From Bacillota bacterium (GTDB lineage Bacteria > Bacillota > Clostridia > Lachnospirales > Lachnospiraceae), in the NCBI GenBank assembly GCA_029779695.1, contig JAKPAB010000310.1, positions 1 to 35,071 on the forward strand: a DNA stretch of 35,071 bases, read 5' to 3'. Of the stretch, positions 1 to 7,517 are shown piece by piece; within the stretch, counting starts at the first letter, position 1; each line of letters opens with the position of its first letter. The notes under the pieces were generated by a model. It ran no database searches and had not been told where the DNA came from. It saw only the letters and a list, made by a program, of their open reading frames with translations. Position numbers and translations under genes: made by a program.

Positions 1-1
1 T

Positions 2-1024
2 ATCAAAATAATGAGGGCTAATGGCCAGAAGATCGAACCTGAGATCGAAGAAAAGATCGAAAGCTATATCGACGGAGAGGTCGATGAAATCCCCTTGGCA
101 GAGAGAGAAAAAATGGGAGACGTTGTTGATTATGCATCAGGAAGAAACCGTTATATCGGTTATCTGATGTCTATCCCTACAAGAGGATTTAATGGCATGA
201 CAATCGGACTTGACTGTGCCAACGGAGCATCATGGAATATTGCAAGAGCAGTTTATGAAGCCCTTGGTGCAAAAGTATATGTCATAAATAACACACCTAA
301 TGGCGTGAATATCAACGATAATTGTGGATCTACTCATATAGATAACCTTCAGAAATATGTAAAAGAGCATAACTTAGATGCAGGATTTGCTTACGATGGT
401 GATGCAGATCGTTGCTTGGCTGTTGATGAACAGGGCAATGAAATAGATGGTGATCAGATCATGTTTCTATGTGCAAAATATTTGGAAGAGCAGGGTGCGC
501 TTGATGGCAACACACTTGTAACTACAATTATGTCTAATATGGGACTATACAAATCATGTGAAGCAGTAGGTATACGTACCGAAAAAACAGATGTAGGTGA
601 CAAATTTGTGGCCGAGAATATGATGAAGAATCATTTTTCATTAGGCGGAGAGCAGTCAGGCCATATTATTTTTGGAAAATATTCAACTACAGGTGATGGA
701 ATACTAACATCACTTATGGTAATGATGACAATGTTAGACAAGAAGCTTCCGCTTTCAATGCTTGCATCTGAGATGAAAAAATATCCACAGTGCTTGAAGA
801 ATGTGGTGGTCAAGGACAAAATAGAAGCACAGGAAAATCAGGCAGTTCTCGAGGCTGTAGATAAGGTCAATAAAGAGCTGGATGGTGATGGACGCCTATT
901 ATTAAGAGCATCAGGAACAGAGCCAAAGATCAGAGTAATGGTTGAGGCTGGGACAGATGAAATCTGTGAGAAATATGTAGATCAGCTTATCGATGTGATC
1001 AAGGCACAGGGATTAAACGCATAA
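2..1024 (+). CDS. glmM: Phosphoglucosamine mutase, 5' part missing
   Basis: Converts glucosamine-6-phosphate to glucosamine-1-phosphate, the step before UDP-GlcNAc in cytoplasmic peptidoglycan precursor synthesis. The reading frame is open to the window edge, and the codons before the ATG at 11 (Ile-Lys-Ile) fit the family, so the gene is cut by the window and that ATG is internal. About 340 of the usual ~450 residues are present; the phosphoserine loop of domain 1 is missing. Visible motifs are the metal-binding DGDADR (about residue 129 counted from the ATG at 11), the sugar-specificity loop GGEQSGH, and the C-terminal phosphate-binding RASGTEPKIRVM. GlmM rather than a phosphomannomutase is favoured by the GGEQSGH context. 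An 85-nt spacer separates it from the next gene. Confidence 0.93.
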   Translation: MKIMRANGQKIEPEIEEKIESYIDGEVDEIPLAEREKMGDVVDYASGRNRYIGYLMSIPTRGFNGMTIGLDCANGASWNIARAVYEALGAKVYVINNTPNGVNINDNCGSTHIDNLQKYVKEHNLDAGFAYDGDADRCLAVDEQGNEIDGDQIMFLCAKYLEEQGALDGNTLVTTIMSNMGLYKSCEAVGIRTEKTDVGDKFVAENMMKNHFSLGGEQSGHIIFGKYSTTGDGILTSLMVMMTMLDKKLPLSMLASEMKKYPQCLKNVVVKDKIEAQENQAVLEAVDKVNKELDGDGRLLLRASGTEPKIRVMVEAGTDEICEKYVDQLIDVIKAQGLNA

Positions 1025-1109
1025 ATTTCAGCATTCTATTAGGCTAAAAGTGTAAACGCCTAAAAGCGTGGTACTTCTAAAGTGTTGGAGCACAAATGGA
1101 GCATATATA

Positions 1110-2258
1110 ATGACAAAACAAGAAGTCTTAAAATTCTATAGAGGTAAAAAAGTATTAGTTACAGGTCACACCGGTTTCAAGGGATCTTGGCTGGTGAAGA
1201 TTCTGAAAATGGCAGGAGCCGAAGTGGTTGGGTATTCATTGGAACCGCCAACGGATCCATCACTTTTTAATCTGGCAGGGCTGTCAGATGGTATAGAGCA
1301 TGTCGTAGGAGATATCAGAGACTATGACAAACTGAATCAGTTGTTTGATGTGTCTAAACCGGAAATCGTACTTCATCTTGCTGCACAGCCTATTGTCAGA
1401 ACCAGTTATGACCTGCCGAGATATACGTATGAGACCAATGTAATGGGAACCGTTAATATATGTGAATGTGTGAGGACACACATGGCAGATCCGGAACACC
1501 CTGAAAATGGCGTGGTGAGAAGTTTCTTAAATGTTACTACTGATAAAGTCTACAAAAACAATGAATGGATCTGGGGTTATCGCGAGAACGAACCATTAGA
1601 TGGGTTTGATCCGTATTCTAATTCGAAGTCATGCTCGGAATTGGTGACGCATTCATATATTAATTCTTTTTTTGGAGGAAATGGTATCGATGCACCAATA
1701 GCAGTTTCTACGGCTCGCGCAGGAAATGTCATTGGAGGCGGTGATTTCGCAGCAGATCGTATCATTCCGGACTGTGTAAGGGCAGTGGAAAATGATGATC
1801 CGATAATTATCCGTAATCCAAATTCTACCCGTCCTTATCAGCATGTATTGGAACCGCTTTTTACATATCTGACAGTTGCTGCGGAGCAAAGCATTGATCA
1901 TAAAAAGGCCGGGTACTACAATGTTGGACCGGATGATTGCGATTGTGTTACAACCGGGGAATTAGTAGAGCTTTTTGAAAAATATTACAATAATGCAAGT
2001 GTTTGTAGCGAAACCGGCAATGCCGTAAAAACCAAATTCCGTTCGGAAATCAATCATGACGCGAATGCGCCTCATGAGGCTAATTTCTTGAAGCTAGATA
2101 CATCACTTGTAAAATCAACCTTTGGATGGAAACCGACATGGCATATCGATGAAGCAATTGAAAAAACAGTGGAATGGTCGAGAGTATATCTTGATAATGG
2201 CGATTCTAATGCAATAAATACAATAATGAAGAAGCAGATAGAAGAGTTTATACAATAG
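1110..2258 (+). CDS. rfbG: CDP-glucose 4,6-dehydratase (extended SDR family)
   Basis: Predicted to form CDP-4-keto-6-deoxyglucose from CDP-glucose, the entry to 3,6-dideoxyhexoses and related surface sugars. The 382-residue product has the NAD-binding glycine motif GHTGFKGSW (19-27), the dehydratase Thr-Asp-Lys triad (144-146) and the SDR catalytic pair Tyr169/Lys173 in YSNSK. I chose the ATG at 1110 because GGAG lies 8 nt upstream and the Rossmann strand then starts at the usual place; the frame is open back to 1068. Cytidylyltransferase and later pathway genes (rfbF, rfbH type) are not next to it, so its sugar product is unknown. GDP-mannose dehydratase is less likely given the GFKGSW and TTDK motifs. 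Confidence 0.85.
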   Translation: MTKQEVLKFYRGKKVLVTGHTGFKGSWLVKILKMAGAEVVGYSLEPPTDPSLFNLAGLSDGIEHVVGDIRDYDKLNQLFDVSKPEIVLHLAAQPIVRTSYDLPRYTYETNVMGTVNICECVRTHMADPEHPENGVVRSFLNVTTDKVYKNNEWIWGYRENEPLDGFDPYSNSKSCSELVTHSYINSFFGGNGIDAPIAVSTARAGNVIGGGDFAADRIIPDCVRAVENDDPIIIRNPNSTRPYQHVLEPLFTYLTVAAEQSIDHKKAGYYNVGPDDCDCVTTGELVELFEKYYNNASVCSETGNAVKTKFRSEINHDANAPHEANFLKLDTSLVKSTFGWKPTWHIDEAIEKTVEWSRVYLDNGDSNAINTIMKKQIEEFIQ

Positions 2259-2273
2259 AAGAGTTTATAAAAT
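2240..2273 (+). repeat. 17-bp tandem duplication at the stop codon of the dehydratase gene
   Basis: Two adjacent 17-bp units (2240-2256 and 2257-2273) match at 16 of 17 positions. The stop codon TAG (2256-2258) sits on the junction. It resembles duplications after other genes in this window. Confidence 0.8.
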
Positions 2274-2293
2274 AAATTTAGCGGAGGTAACAT

Positions 2294-2776
2294 ATGAAGA
2301 GCTTGATAGTATTTTATTCACTAGAGGGTAATACCAGGTTGGTGGCAAAGGAACTGGCTTCGAAAATGGATGCAGATCTGTTAGAACTAGAGACTGTAGT
2401 GCCATATCCTGTAGGAAAATTTTCCAAATTCTTAAAGGGAGGGAGAAGTGCTATCAAGGCAGAAACTCCGGAACTTAAGCCATATCAGGTAGATATTGAT
2501 AAATATGATATGGTGATCTTGGGAATGCCAATCTGGGCAGGTATGGTGACACCGCCTATGAGGACATTTCTAAAAGAACATTCTCTTAAGGATAAGAAAG
2601 CTGCTGCATTTGTATGTTGCGCCGGAGGCGAGGCAGATAAAGCATTTGCCAGTATGTCGGAGTTGGCTGGAACCGCATTTGTCAAGACAATGCGCTTGGT
2701 AGAGCCGGCCAAGGGCAAACAACCGGATATGGATACACTTATCCAAGAGTTTATAGATGTTGTGGCGCTAAAATAG
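2294..2776 (+). CDS. Flavodoxin-like protein
   Basis: A 160-residue FMN-binding electron carrier of flavodoxin type. The N-terminal strand is followed by the phosphate-binding loop YSLEGNTRLVA (8-18). A middle segment, PIWAGMVTPPMRTF, matches the FMN isoalloxazine loop of the flavodoxin/WrbA-like fold, and YDMVILG precedes it. GGAGG lies just upstream of the ATG. It has no membrane segment or signal peptide. It stands first in a set of small redox-type genes (small Cys protein, glutaredoxin-like protein), with only 8 nt to the next gene, so co-transcription is likely. The partner proteins cannot be named from sequence; it could supply electrons to a reductase or a radical-SAM enzyme. Confidence 0.85.
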   Translation: MKSLIVFYSLEGNTRLVAKELASKMDADLLELETVVPYPVGKFSKFLKGGRSAIKAETPELKPYQVDIDKYDMVILGMPIWAGMVTPPMRTFLKEHSLKDKKAAAFVCCAGGEADKAFASMSELAGTAFVKTMRLVEPAKGKQPDMDTLIQEFIDVVALK

Positions 2777-2784
2777 GGGGGAGT

Positions 2785-3006
2785 ATGTCTTTTCTTGATT
2801 GGAACGGTAATGGATCAAAGAATGATCTGATGGATAATCTTATGGATATGCATATGCTAGATGAGATGGATAAAGGCAGTAATGGTTCAAGACGAAATAA
2901 CAATAATGGCTGTTGTGGTGGAACATGCCTCATGGTGATGATCATGATTCCTGTATGGGCTCCGGTAGCACTTATAATGAATGCTTTGGGCATAATCAAA
3001 GTCTGA
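2785..3006 (+). CDS. Small Cys-containing membrane protein, unknown
   Basis: I do not recognise this 73-residue protein. Its start follows a G-rich Shine-Dalgarno sequence and it lies 8 nt after the flavodoxin gene, so it is probably translated in the same operon. The N-terminal half is hydrophilic and rich in Met, Asp and Asn. A Gly/Asn stretch then leads into CCGGTC (about residues 43-48), followed directly by a hydrophobic segment of about 24 residues that could span the membrane once. The Cys cluster next to the membrane and the redox neighbours suggest metal or thiol chemistry, but that is inference. The opposite-strand frame over this region is a shadow. Confidence 0.6.
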   Translation: MSFLDWNGNGSKNDLMDNLMDMHMLDEMDKGSNGSRRNNNNGCCGGTCLMVMIMIPVWAPVALIMNALGIIKV

Positions 3007-3012
3007 AATTTT

Positions 3013-3034
3013 CTATATTTTTATTTAAATATAG
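3013..3034 (+). other. AT-rich hairpin between small redox genes
   Basis: CTATATTT (3013-3020) pairs perfectly with AAATATAG (3027-3034) around a 6-nt loop. No T-run follows directly, so it may be a weak attenuator or 3'-end stabiliser rather than a terminator. A second small inverted repeat, CGGA/TCCG, lies just before the next ribosome binding site. Confidence 0.35.
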
Positions 3035-3084
3035 GACAACAGAAATATTTTTTTATTGGCGGAGTATCCGTTAGGAGGTATAAG

Positions 3085-3396
3085 ATGGTTAAAATCTATG
3101 GTTTGCATACATGTCCTTATTGTGATTTTTTACAGCCCCAGATTATAAACAAGGAAGATGAATTCAGGTATATTGATATAGGAAGTGATGTCAGATATAT
3201 GCATGAGTTTATTGACCTTCGTGATAATAGATCAGAATTTGATCATTCCAAGGAAATTGGGGACATCGGAATACCTTGTTTTGTGTTTGAGGATGGGAAA
3301 ATTTCGCTTGATCCAGCTGATGCAGGTCTGACAGAGTACGATGGCAAGTCATTTTGCTCGATAGAAAATCATGTCATGGGTCAAAAAGGATGCTAA
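3085..3396 (+). CDS. Glutaredoxin-like protein (CPYC)
   Basis: A 103-residue thioredoxin-fold protein. The N-terminal strand is followed by the classic glutaredoxin active site CPYC (residues 10-13) in the context TCPYCDF. A later segment, GDIGIPCFVFEDG, contains the cis-Pro of the glutathione-binding loop, here preceded by Ile and followed by Cys. It starts at an ATG after a strong AGGAGG. The family reduces disulfides or glutathionylated proteins in the cytoplasm; many Clostridia lack glutathione, so another thiol donor is possible. The stop lies 14 nt before the next gene. It closely fits short clostridial glutaredoxin-related proteins, but its exact substrate is not evident. Confidence 0.75.
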   Translation: MVKIYGLHTCPYCDFLQPQIINKEDEFRYIDIGSDVRYMHEFIDLRDNRSEFDHSKEIGDIGIPCFVFEDGKISLDPADAGLTEYDGKSFCSIENHVMGQKGC

Positions 3397-3410
3397 ATAC
3401 AGGGGGGATT

Positions 3411-3791
3411 ATGTCATTAAAACAATATTATAATAATAATATTAAAGATTATTCCGATCTTGCAGAAATGGCTCCATTAGATCGTGATTTGCACATTTTT
3501 GAAGAATTCTGGGCAAAAAACACTATGTCTGAGGATGATTGGAAATTTGCAGAGTCATTAGGTGTAGATAGGTCACTTTTTAGTGAACCACGTTTGATCG
3601 AACTGAATTACGGAGAGGCAAGAGTGTTCTCTGATGAGGATGGCATCAACATAACTCCGGTCGGATGGGATATGATAATTGAGTTCAATCCTGACGATTG
3701 GACAGAAGAAATGGCTATTGCATTTCTAAATAAGAATATGAAGAAATTCAAGGATATGGAAAATATCAATGTTCATGAGATAAAGCTATGA
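3411..3791 (+). CDS. Hypothetical acidic protein
   Basis: I do not recognise the family. The frame is open from 3354, but the ATG at 3411 is preceded by a run of six G ending 4 nt upstream, and an earlier start would overlap the glutaredoxin-like gene. The 126-residue product is soluble and acidic, with no Cys cluster, signal peptide or membrane segment. It has a mixed helix/strand look: helical N-terminus, then strands around ELNYGEARVF and WDMIIEFNPDDW. It is the last gene before a strong terminator, so it probably ends the flavodoxin/glutaredoxin operon. Confidence 0.65.
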   Translation: MSLKQYYNNNIKDYSDLAEMAPLDRDLHIFEEFWAKNTMSEDDWKFAESLGVDRSLFSEPRLIELNYGEARVFSDEDGINITPVGWDMIIEFNPDDWTEEMAIAFLNKNMKKFKDMENINVHEIKL

Positions 3792-3797
3792 AATGAG

Positions 3798-3840
3798 TGG
3801 ATATGAGAAGATACAGAAATCTTCTCATATCCATTTTTTT
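3798..3840 (+). terminator. Strong rho-independent terminator
   Basis: A perfect 15-bp stem (3798-3812 with 3819-3833), a 6-nt loop ACAGAA and seven T (3834-3840) follow the stop codon by 6 nt. It ends the operon that carries the flavodoxin and glutaredoxin-like genes. Confidence 0.92.
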
Positions 3841-3990
3841 AAGTAATCTATAAATTATAGGTTGACAAGTATACTCAAATATCCAGGATCTCTGACGGAC
3901 AGATGCTATTAATTGCAGACTTATATCTGATATTTCTGGCAAAACAATTTCAAACAAGTAAGCTTGTTAAAATGTACTATCCTATGTTAT

Positions 3991-3996
3991 TATAAT
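3991..3996 (+). promoter_or_regulatory. Candidate -10 element upstream of the NifX-FKBP fusion gene
   Basis: A perfect TATAAT lies 41 nt before the start codon, after a strong terminator, so a promoter is expected here. The best upstream hexamer, TTGTTA (3964-3969), is 21 nt away, longer than optimal, so the -35 assignment is weak. Confidence 0.4.
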
Positions 3997-4036
3997 CTAT
4001 GTTTGTACTTATTAAACAATTAGATAGGAGAATAAA

Positions 4037-5047
4037 ATGCGTATAGCAGTTGCTTATGATAATGGAAATGTATTTCAGCACTTTGGTAAGACGGAAAATT
4101 TTAAGATCTATGATGTAGAAGAAGGAAGAATTATTTCTTCAGAGGTTATGTCCTGCGGAGACACAGGTCATGAGGCGTTGGCTGGACTCTTAGCAGATAA
4201 TGGCGTAGAGACAGTAATATGTGGAGGACTTGGAGGTGGAGCTCAGGCTGCACTGGCAGAGGCAGGAATCGAAGTATTCTCAGGAGCAGAGGGCGATACT
4301 GATGATGCAGTAATGTCATATCTTCAGGGAACATTGGTTTCCGGAGGAGTGAACTGTGATCATCACGATGGACATCATGGTGAGAATGGTGGTTGTGGAA
4401 ACCATGAAGAGGCTGGAAGCAATGAGGGTTGTGGATCACACTGTGGTGGACATGATTCTGATAGTAGCAGCGAAGGCTGTTGTGGAGGACATAATTCAGA
4501 CAGTTGCGATGAAGAATGCAATTGTGCCGATGATGATGACTGTTGTTGCGGTGATGATGAGGATTGCGGAGGCTGTTGCGGTGGATGTGGCGGACATCGT
4601 GAGATGGAGATAATATACGAAGGAAAGAACGCCGGCAAGACATGTCGAGTTCATTACACAGGAACATTTGAGGATGGAACCAAGTTTGATTCATCACTTG
4701 ATAGAGATCAGCCATTGGAATTCCTATGCGGAGTAGGAATGATGATAGAAGGTTTTGACAAGGCTGTTGTAGATATGGAGATCGGTGATGAAATCGATGT
4801 TCATATTATGCCGGAGGAAGCTTATGGCAACCCTGATCCAAACGCAGTTATTAAGAGTGAGATAAGAGATATTCCGGGAAGCGAGGACTTAAATATAGGT
4901 GATGAATTGTATCTTCAGGCGGATGATGGAAGACCATTCCCGGTTGTAGTTACGGACAAGACCGATACATCAATAGTTCTCGATGCAAATCATAAGTTGG
5001 CAGGAAAAGAACTTAACTTCCATATCCAGCTATTATCTGCAGAATAG
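4037..5047 (+). CDS. NifX/NifB-type domain fused through a Cys/His/Asp-rich linker to a SlyD-like FKBP prolyl isomerase
   Basis: This 336-residue protein has three parts. Residues 1-105 match the dinitrogenase iron-molybdenum cofactor biosynthesis family (NifX/NifB C-terminal type): MRIAVAYDNG, QHFGKTENFKIYDV and the CGGLGGGAQ turn. Residues 106-187 form a linker with 16 Cys and 9 His plus many Asp, Glu and Gly, such as CCGGH, DDDDCCC and CGGCCGGCGGH. Residues 190-336 are an FKBP domain of SlyD type: VHYTGTFEDGTKFDSS, then GVGMMIEGFDKAVVDMEIG and an EEAYG segment that leads into the insert-in-flap region. E. coli SlyD carries its metal-binding tail at the C-terminus; here the metal-rich segment lies before the isomerase. 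A metallochaperone or metal-storage role joined to protein folding is inferred. The frame is unbroken, and there is no strong start site at Met190, so the fusion looks real. It has its own promoter region. Confidence 0.88.
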   Translation: MRIAVAYDNGNVFQHFGKTENFKIYDVEEGRIISSEVMSCGDTGHEALAGLLADNGVETVICGGLGGGAQAALAEAGIEVFSGAEGDTDDAVMSYLQGTLVSGGVNCDHHDGHHGENGGCGNHEEAGSNEGCGSHCGGHDSDSSSEGCCGGHNSDSCDEECNCADDDDCCCGDDEDCGGCCGGCGGHREMEIIYEGKNAGKTCRVHYTGTFEDGTKFDSSLDRDQPLEFLCGVGMMIEGFDKAVVDMEIGDEIDVHIMPEEAYGNPDPNAVIKSEIRDIPGSEDLNIGDELYLQADDGRPFPVVVTDKTDTSIVLDANHKLAGKELNFHIQLLSAE

Positions 5048-5093
5048 GCATTAGCTATTTTAATTATCTGCAGAATAGGTATGGACTATTTTT
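5032..5093 (+). repeat. 31-bp imperfect tandem duplication spanning a stop codon
   Basis: Units 5032-5062 and 5063-5093 match at 26 of 31 positions; the first 17 bp are identical. The first copy contains the last codons and the stop TAG (5045-5047) of the NifX-FKBP gene. Confidence 0.85.
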
Positions 5094-5112
5094 TATATGT
5101 AAAATAGTCATA
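5080..5112 (+). other. Hairpin between the fusion gene and the ABC-F gene
   Basis: TATG+ACTATTTT (5080-5083, 5085-5092) pairs with AAAATAGTCATA (5101-5112), with one bulged G and an 8-nt loop. No T-run follows, so termination would be weak. The second repeat copy supplies most of its left arm. Confidence 0.4.
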
Positions 5113-5144
5113 AGCTCATTTAGAGCATGGAATATGAGGAATTA

Positions 5145-7061
5145 ATGAATATTTTGTCAATGAATGGTGTATCTAAGGCATATACGGAGAAAATCCTGTT
5201 AGAAGATGTGTCATTTGGTATCAATACAGGGGATAGGATCGGAGTCATCGGGATCAATGGCATGGGCAAATCTACATTGCTTAAGCTCATAGCCGGGATA
5301 GAAGAAACTGATTCCGGAAATATAATCAAAGCTAAAAATATTGTTGTATCTTATTTGCCACAGACACCTGTATTTGACAGAGAATATACCCTTTATGAAT
5401 ATGTGGTTTCAGAAAATGTGAAGAGACGTTGCCCAGCAGACGATTTCGAAGCGAAGGCAATTGAGGCGGAGCTGGAAGGTGAGGCCAAAAAGATCCTTAA
5501 TAAATTGGGATTTAATGATATTACTGCGGAAATATCTAATTTTTCCGGAGGACAAAAGAAAAAAGCAGCACTTGCAGCGTGTCTGCTAAATGGTTCCGAT
5601 ATCTTGTTGTTAGATGAGCCAACAAACCATTTGGACAATGCTATGACTGAGTGGTTGCAGACCTTTCTCGAAGAATATAGAGGCGCCTTGGTTATGGTGA
5701 CTCATGATAGATATTTTTTGGATCTGGTTTGTAATAGGATCGCTGAGGTAGATAAAGGTAATCTCTATACCTATGATACCAATTATGAAGGATTTCTCCA
5801 GAAAAAGGCTGAAAGACTTGATATGGCTCTTTCAACTCAGGATAAACACGCCAATATTCTTCGAAAAGAAATTGAATGGATGAGACGTGGAGCAAGGGCT
5901 CGTTCTACCAAGCAGAAAGCTCATATCCAGAGATATGAGGCTCTTCGTGATGAGGATAAGGTCAAGCTGGATTCTGATGTGGAGATAAGTGCCATTTCTT
6001 CACGCTTGGGTAAAAAAACAATTGTTATTGATAATATTACGAAGGCCTATGGAAGTCGGACGCTTATCAAGAATTTTACCTATACATTCAAGAGAGATGA
6101 CCGTATCGGAATACTCGGACCAAACGGATGTGGTAAGACTACACTTATGAAGATGATCGCAGGTATGGACCAGCCGGATTCCGGCAAAATCGAAATTGGA
6201 GAAACAGTAGTACTTGGTTATTATGCTCAGGAAGCTGAGAGTATGCGGGATGACGAGCTGGTTATTGATTATATCAAGGATACCGCAGAATATATCAGAA
6301 CAGATGACGGTATGGTGACGGCCTCTCAGATGTGCGAGAATTTTCTGTTCGAGGGCAGTATGCAATATCAGCCTATCGGGAAATTATCCGGTGGGGAGAA
6401 GCGTAGATTATATTTATGCAAGGTCCTGATGGAGGCACCGAATGTACTGATATTGGATGAACCGACAAATGATCTGGATATTTCTACGCTACAGATATTG
6501 GAAGACTATTTGGATTCTTTTCCTGGAATTGTAATTGCAGTTTCTCATGATAGATATTTCCTGGATAGGACCAGTAGACATATGCTTACCTTTGATGGAA
6601 ATGGTGGAGTTCATTTATATAATGGTTCATATACTGATTTTTTTAAAGAATATCAGGAAGGGATCGATGGAAGTCTTACAAGAAATTCTGAGTCTAATAT
6701 GGGAAAAGAAAGTGATAAAACCGTATCAATCTCAGGAAAAGATAACGGTAAAACCGGCGCAACCGCCCAGGGTGAGAAGCTTTCGGACAATTCCGATGAT
6801 CAGTCTGCATGGGACAAAGGTCCACGTACTTTGAAGTTTTCGTATAAGGAAAAAAGAGAATATGAAACCATAGAAGATGACATCAGCTCCACAGAGGATC
6901 GCATATCTCAGCTTGAAAAGGACATTATAGATAATGCCACAGATTTTCTGAAATTGGCAGAGATGTCGAAAGAGAAAGAGGAGTGCGAAAAAGAACTGGA
7001 TCGCCTCATGGAAAGGTATGTGTACCTGGAAGATAAGGCAGAGAAGATTCAGAAACAATAG
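5145..7061 (+). CDS. ABC-F family ATPase, Uup-like
   Basis: A soluble twin-cassette ATPase with no membrane domain, so not a transporter; ABC-F proteins act at the ribosome. Cassette 1 has the Walker A GINGMGKST, signature FSGGQKKK and Walker B LLLDEPTNHLD. A charged linker with two long helices follows (the P-site tRNA interaction motif region). Cassette 2 has GPNGCGKTT, LSGGEKRR and LILDEPTNDLD. The C-terminus has a Ser/Asp/Gly-rich stretch and then a charged coiled coil, the pattern of Uup-type proteins. I chose the ATG at 5145 because GAGGA lies 5 nt upstream and the product starts MNILSMNGVSK; an in-frame ATG at 5127 has no good site. It gives 638 residues. A resistance-type ABC-F is possible but the coiled-coil tail favours a housekeeping role. 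Confidence 0.88.
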   Translation: MNILSMNGVSKAYTEKILLEDVSFGINTGDRIGVIGINGMGKSTLLKLIAGIEETDSGNIIKAKNIVVSYLPQTPVFDREYTLYEYVVSENVKRRCPADDFEAKAIEAELEGEAKKILNKLGFNDITAEISNFSGGQKKKAALAACLLNGSDILLLDEPTNHLDNAMTEWLQTFLEEYRGALVMVTHDRYFLDLVCNRIAEVDKGNLYTYDTNYEGFLQKKAERLDMALSTQDKHANILRKEIEWMRRGARARSTKQKAHIQRYEALRDEDKVKLDSDVEISAISSRLGKKTIVIDNITKAYGSRTLIKNFTYTFKRDDRIGILGPNGCGKTTLMKMIAGMDQPDSGKIEIGETVVLGYYAQEAESMRDDELVIDYIKDTAEYIRTDDGMVTASQMCENFLFEGSMQYQPIGKLSGGEKRRLYLCKVLMEAPNVLILDEPTNDLDISTLQILEDYLDSFPGIVIAVSHDRYFLDRTSRHMLTFDGNGGVHLYNGSYTDFFKEYQEGIDGSLTRNSESNMGKESDKTVSISGKDNGKTGATAQGEKLSDNSDDQSAWDKGPRTLKFSYKEKREYETIEDDISSTEDRISQLEKDIIDNATDFLKLAEMSKEKEECEKELDRLMERYVYLEDKAEKIQKQ

Positions 7062-7070
7062 TTTATTTTA

Positions 7071-7097
7071 TAATATAAGATAAGGTAATATAAGATA
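7071..7097 (+). repeat. 15-bp-period tandem repeat after the ABC-F gene
   Basis: A 12-nt string (7071-7082) recurs at 7086-7097 with a period of 15 bp. It begins 10 nt after the stop codon. Confidence 0.7.
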
Positions 7098-7143
7098 GCT
7101 TTTTGAAAAGCATGGTTTAAAACTGGTAAAACGATCAATAAAT

Positions 7144-7416
7144 ATGCTGAAAATAATTATTTTAATATATGTTGCTGTTAATATATCTGTGTTTTTGTTA
7201 TATGGATTGGATAAAATAAAGGCAAAAAAAAATCAGTGGCGTGTTCCGGAAAAGACACTTATTGTAACGGCGGTATTTGGGGTATTTGGTGCGATTTTCG
7301 GAATGATGATTTTTCATCACAAGGTGAGAAAACCCAAATTCGCCATAGGGATTCCGATAATAATGATTCTGGAGATAATGACTTTTTATATAACCTGGTC
7401 ATATTTTTTTTGTTGA
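7144..7416 (+). CDS. DUF1294 family small membrane protein
   Basis: A 90-residue integral membrane protein. It shows the DUF1294 pattern: a first hydrophobic segment (about 3-20), YGLDKIKAKKNQWRVPEKTL with its invariant Asp-Lys and Trp-Arg-x-Pro-Glu, a second segment GVFGAIFGMMIF, then HHKVRKPKF and a third hydrophobic stretch ending at the C-terminus. The function of the family is unknown. It lies 82 nt after the ABC-F gene with no clear terminator between them, and its ribosome binding site is poor. A longer overlapping frame at 7236-7499 is a shadow. Confidence 0.85.
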   Translation: MLKIIILIYVAVNISVFLLYGLDKIKAKKNQWRVPEKTLIVTAVFGVFGAIFGMMIFHHKVRKPKFAIGIPIIMILEIMTFYITWSYFFC

Positions 7417-7437
7417 ACAAATTTGGATTTTTGAGAA

Positions 7438-7466
7438 TTCAAATATATAAAATACTGTGCTACAAT
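7438..7466 (+). promoter_or_regulatory. Candidate promoter, extended -10
   Basis: TTCAAA (7438-7443), a 17-nt spacer and TACAAT (7461-7466) preceded by TGc form an extended -10 promoter. It would drive the small genes at 7518 and about 7800. Confidence 0.45.
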
Positions 7467-7517
7467 ACATTGGCAATAATGATAAAATGTATTATTTGAT
7501 GTAAGCGAGAGTTGAAA

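Noticed and set aside
11-13. ATG as the true start of the first gene
   Set aside because: The frame is open to the window edge and the product would lack the catalytic phosphoserine domain; the gene is cut by the window.
4356-4638. Other open frames over the metal-rich linker on both strands
   Set aside because: Same low-complexity cause; they lie inside a well-supported gene.
4146-4715. 189-codon open frame on the minus strand, rich in His
   Set aside because: It is the complement of the low-complexity Cys/His/Asp linker and the domains around it; the biased codons keep stops out. It has no ribosome binding site and no plausible protein.
6000-6365. 121-codon minus-strand frame
   Set aside because: Antisense to the second ATPase cassette of the ABC-F gene, with no start site of note.
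7236-7499. 87-codon frame overlapping the DUF1294 gene
   Set aside because: It overlaps a recognised family in another frame, and its translation has no membrane or domain pattern of its own.
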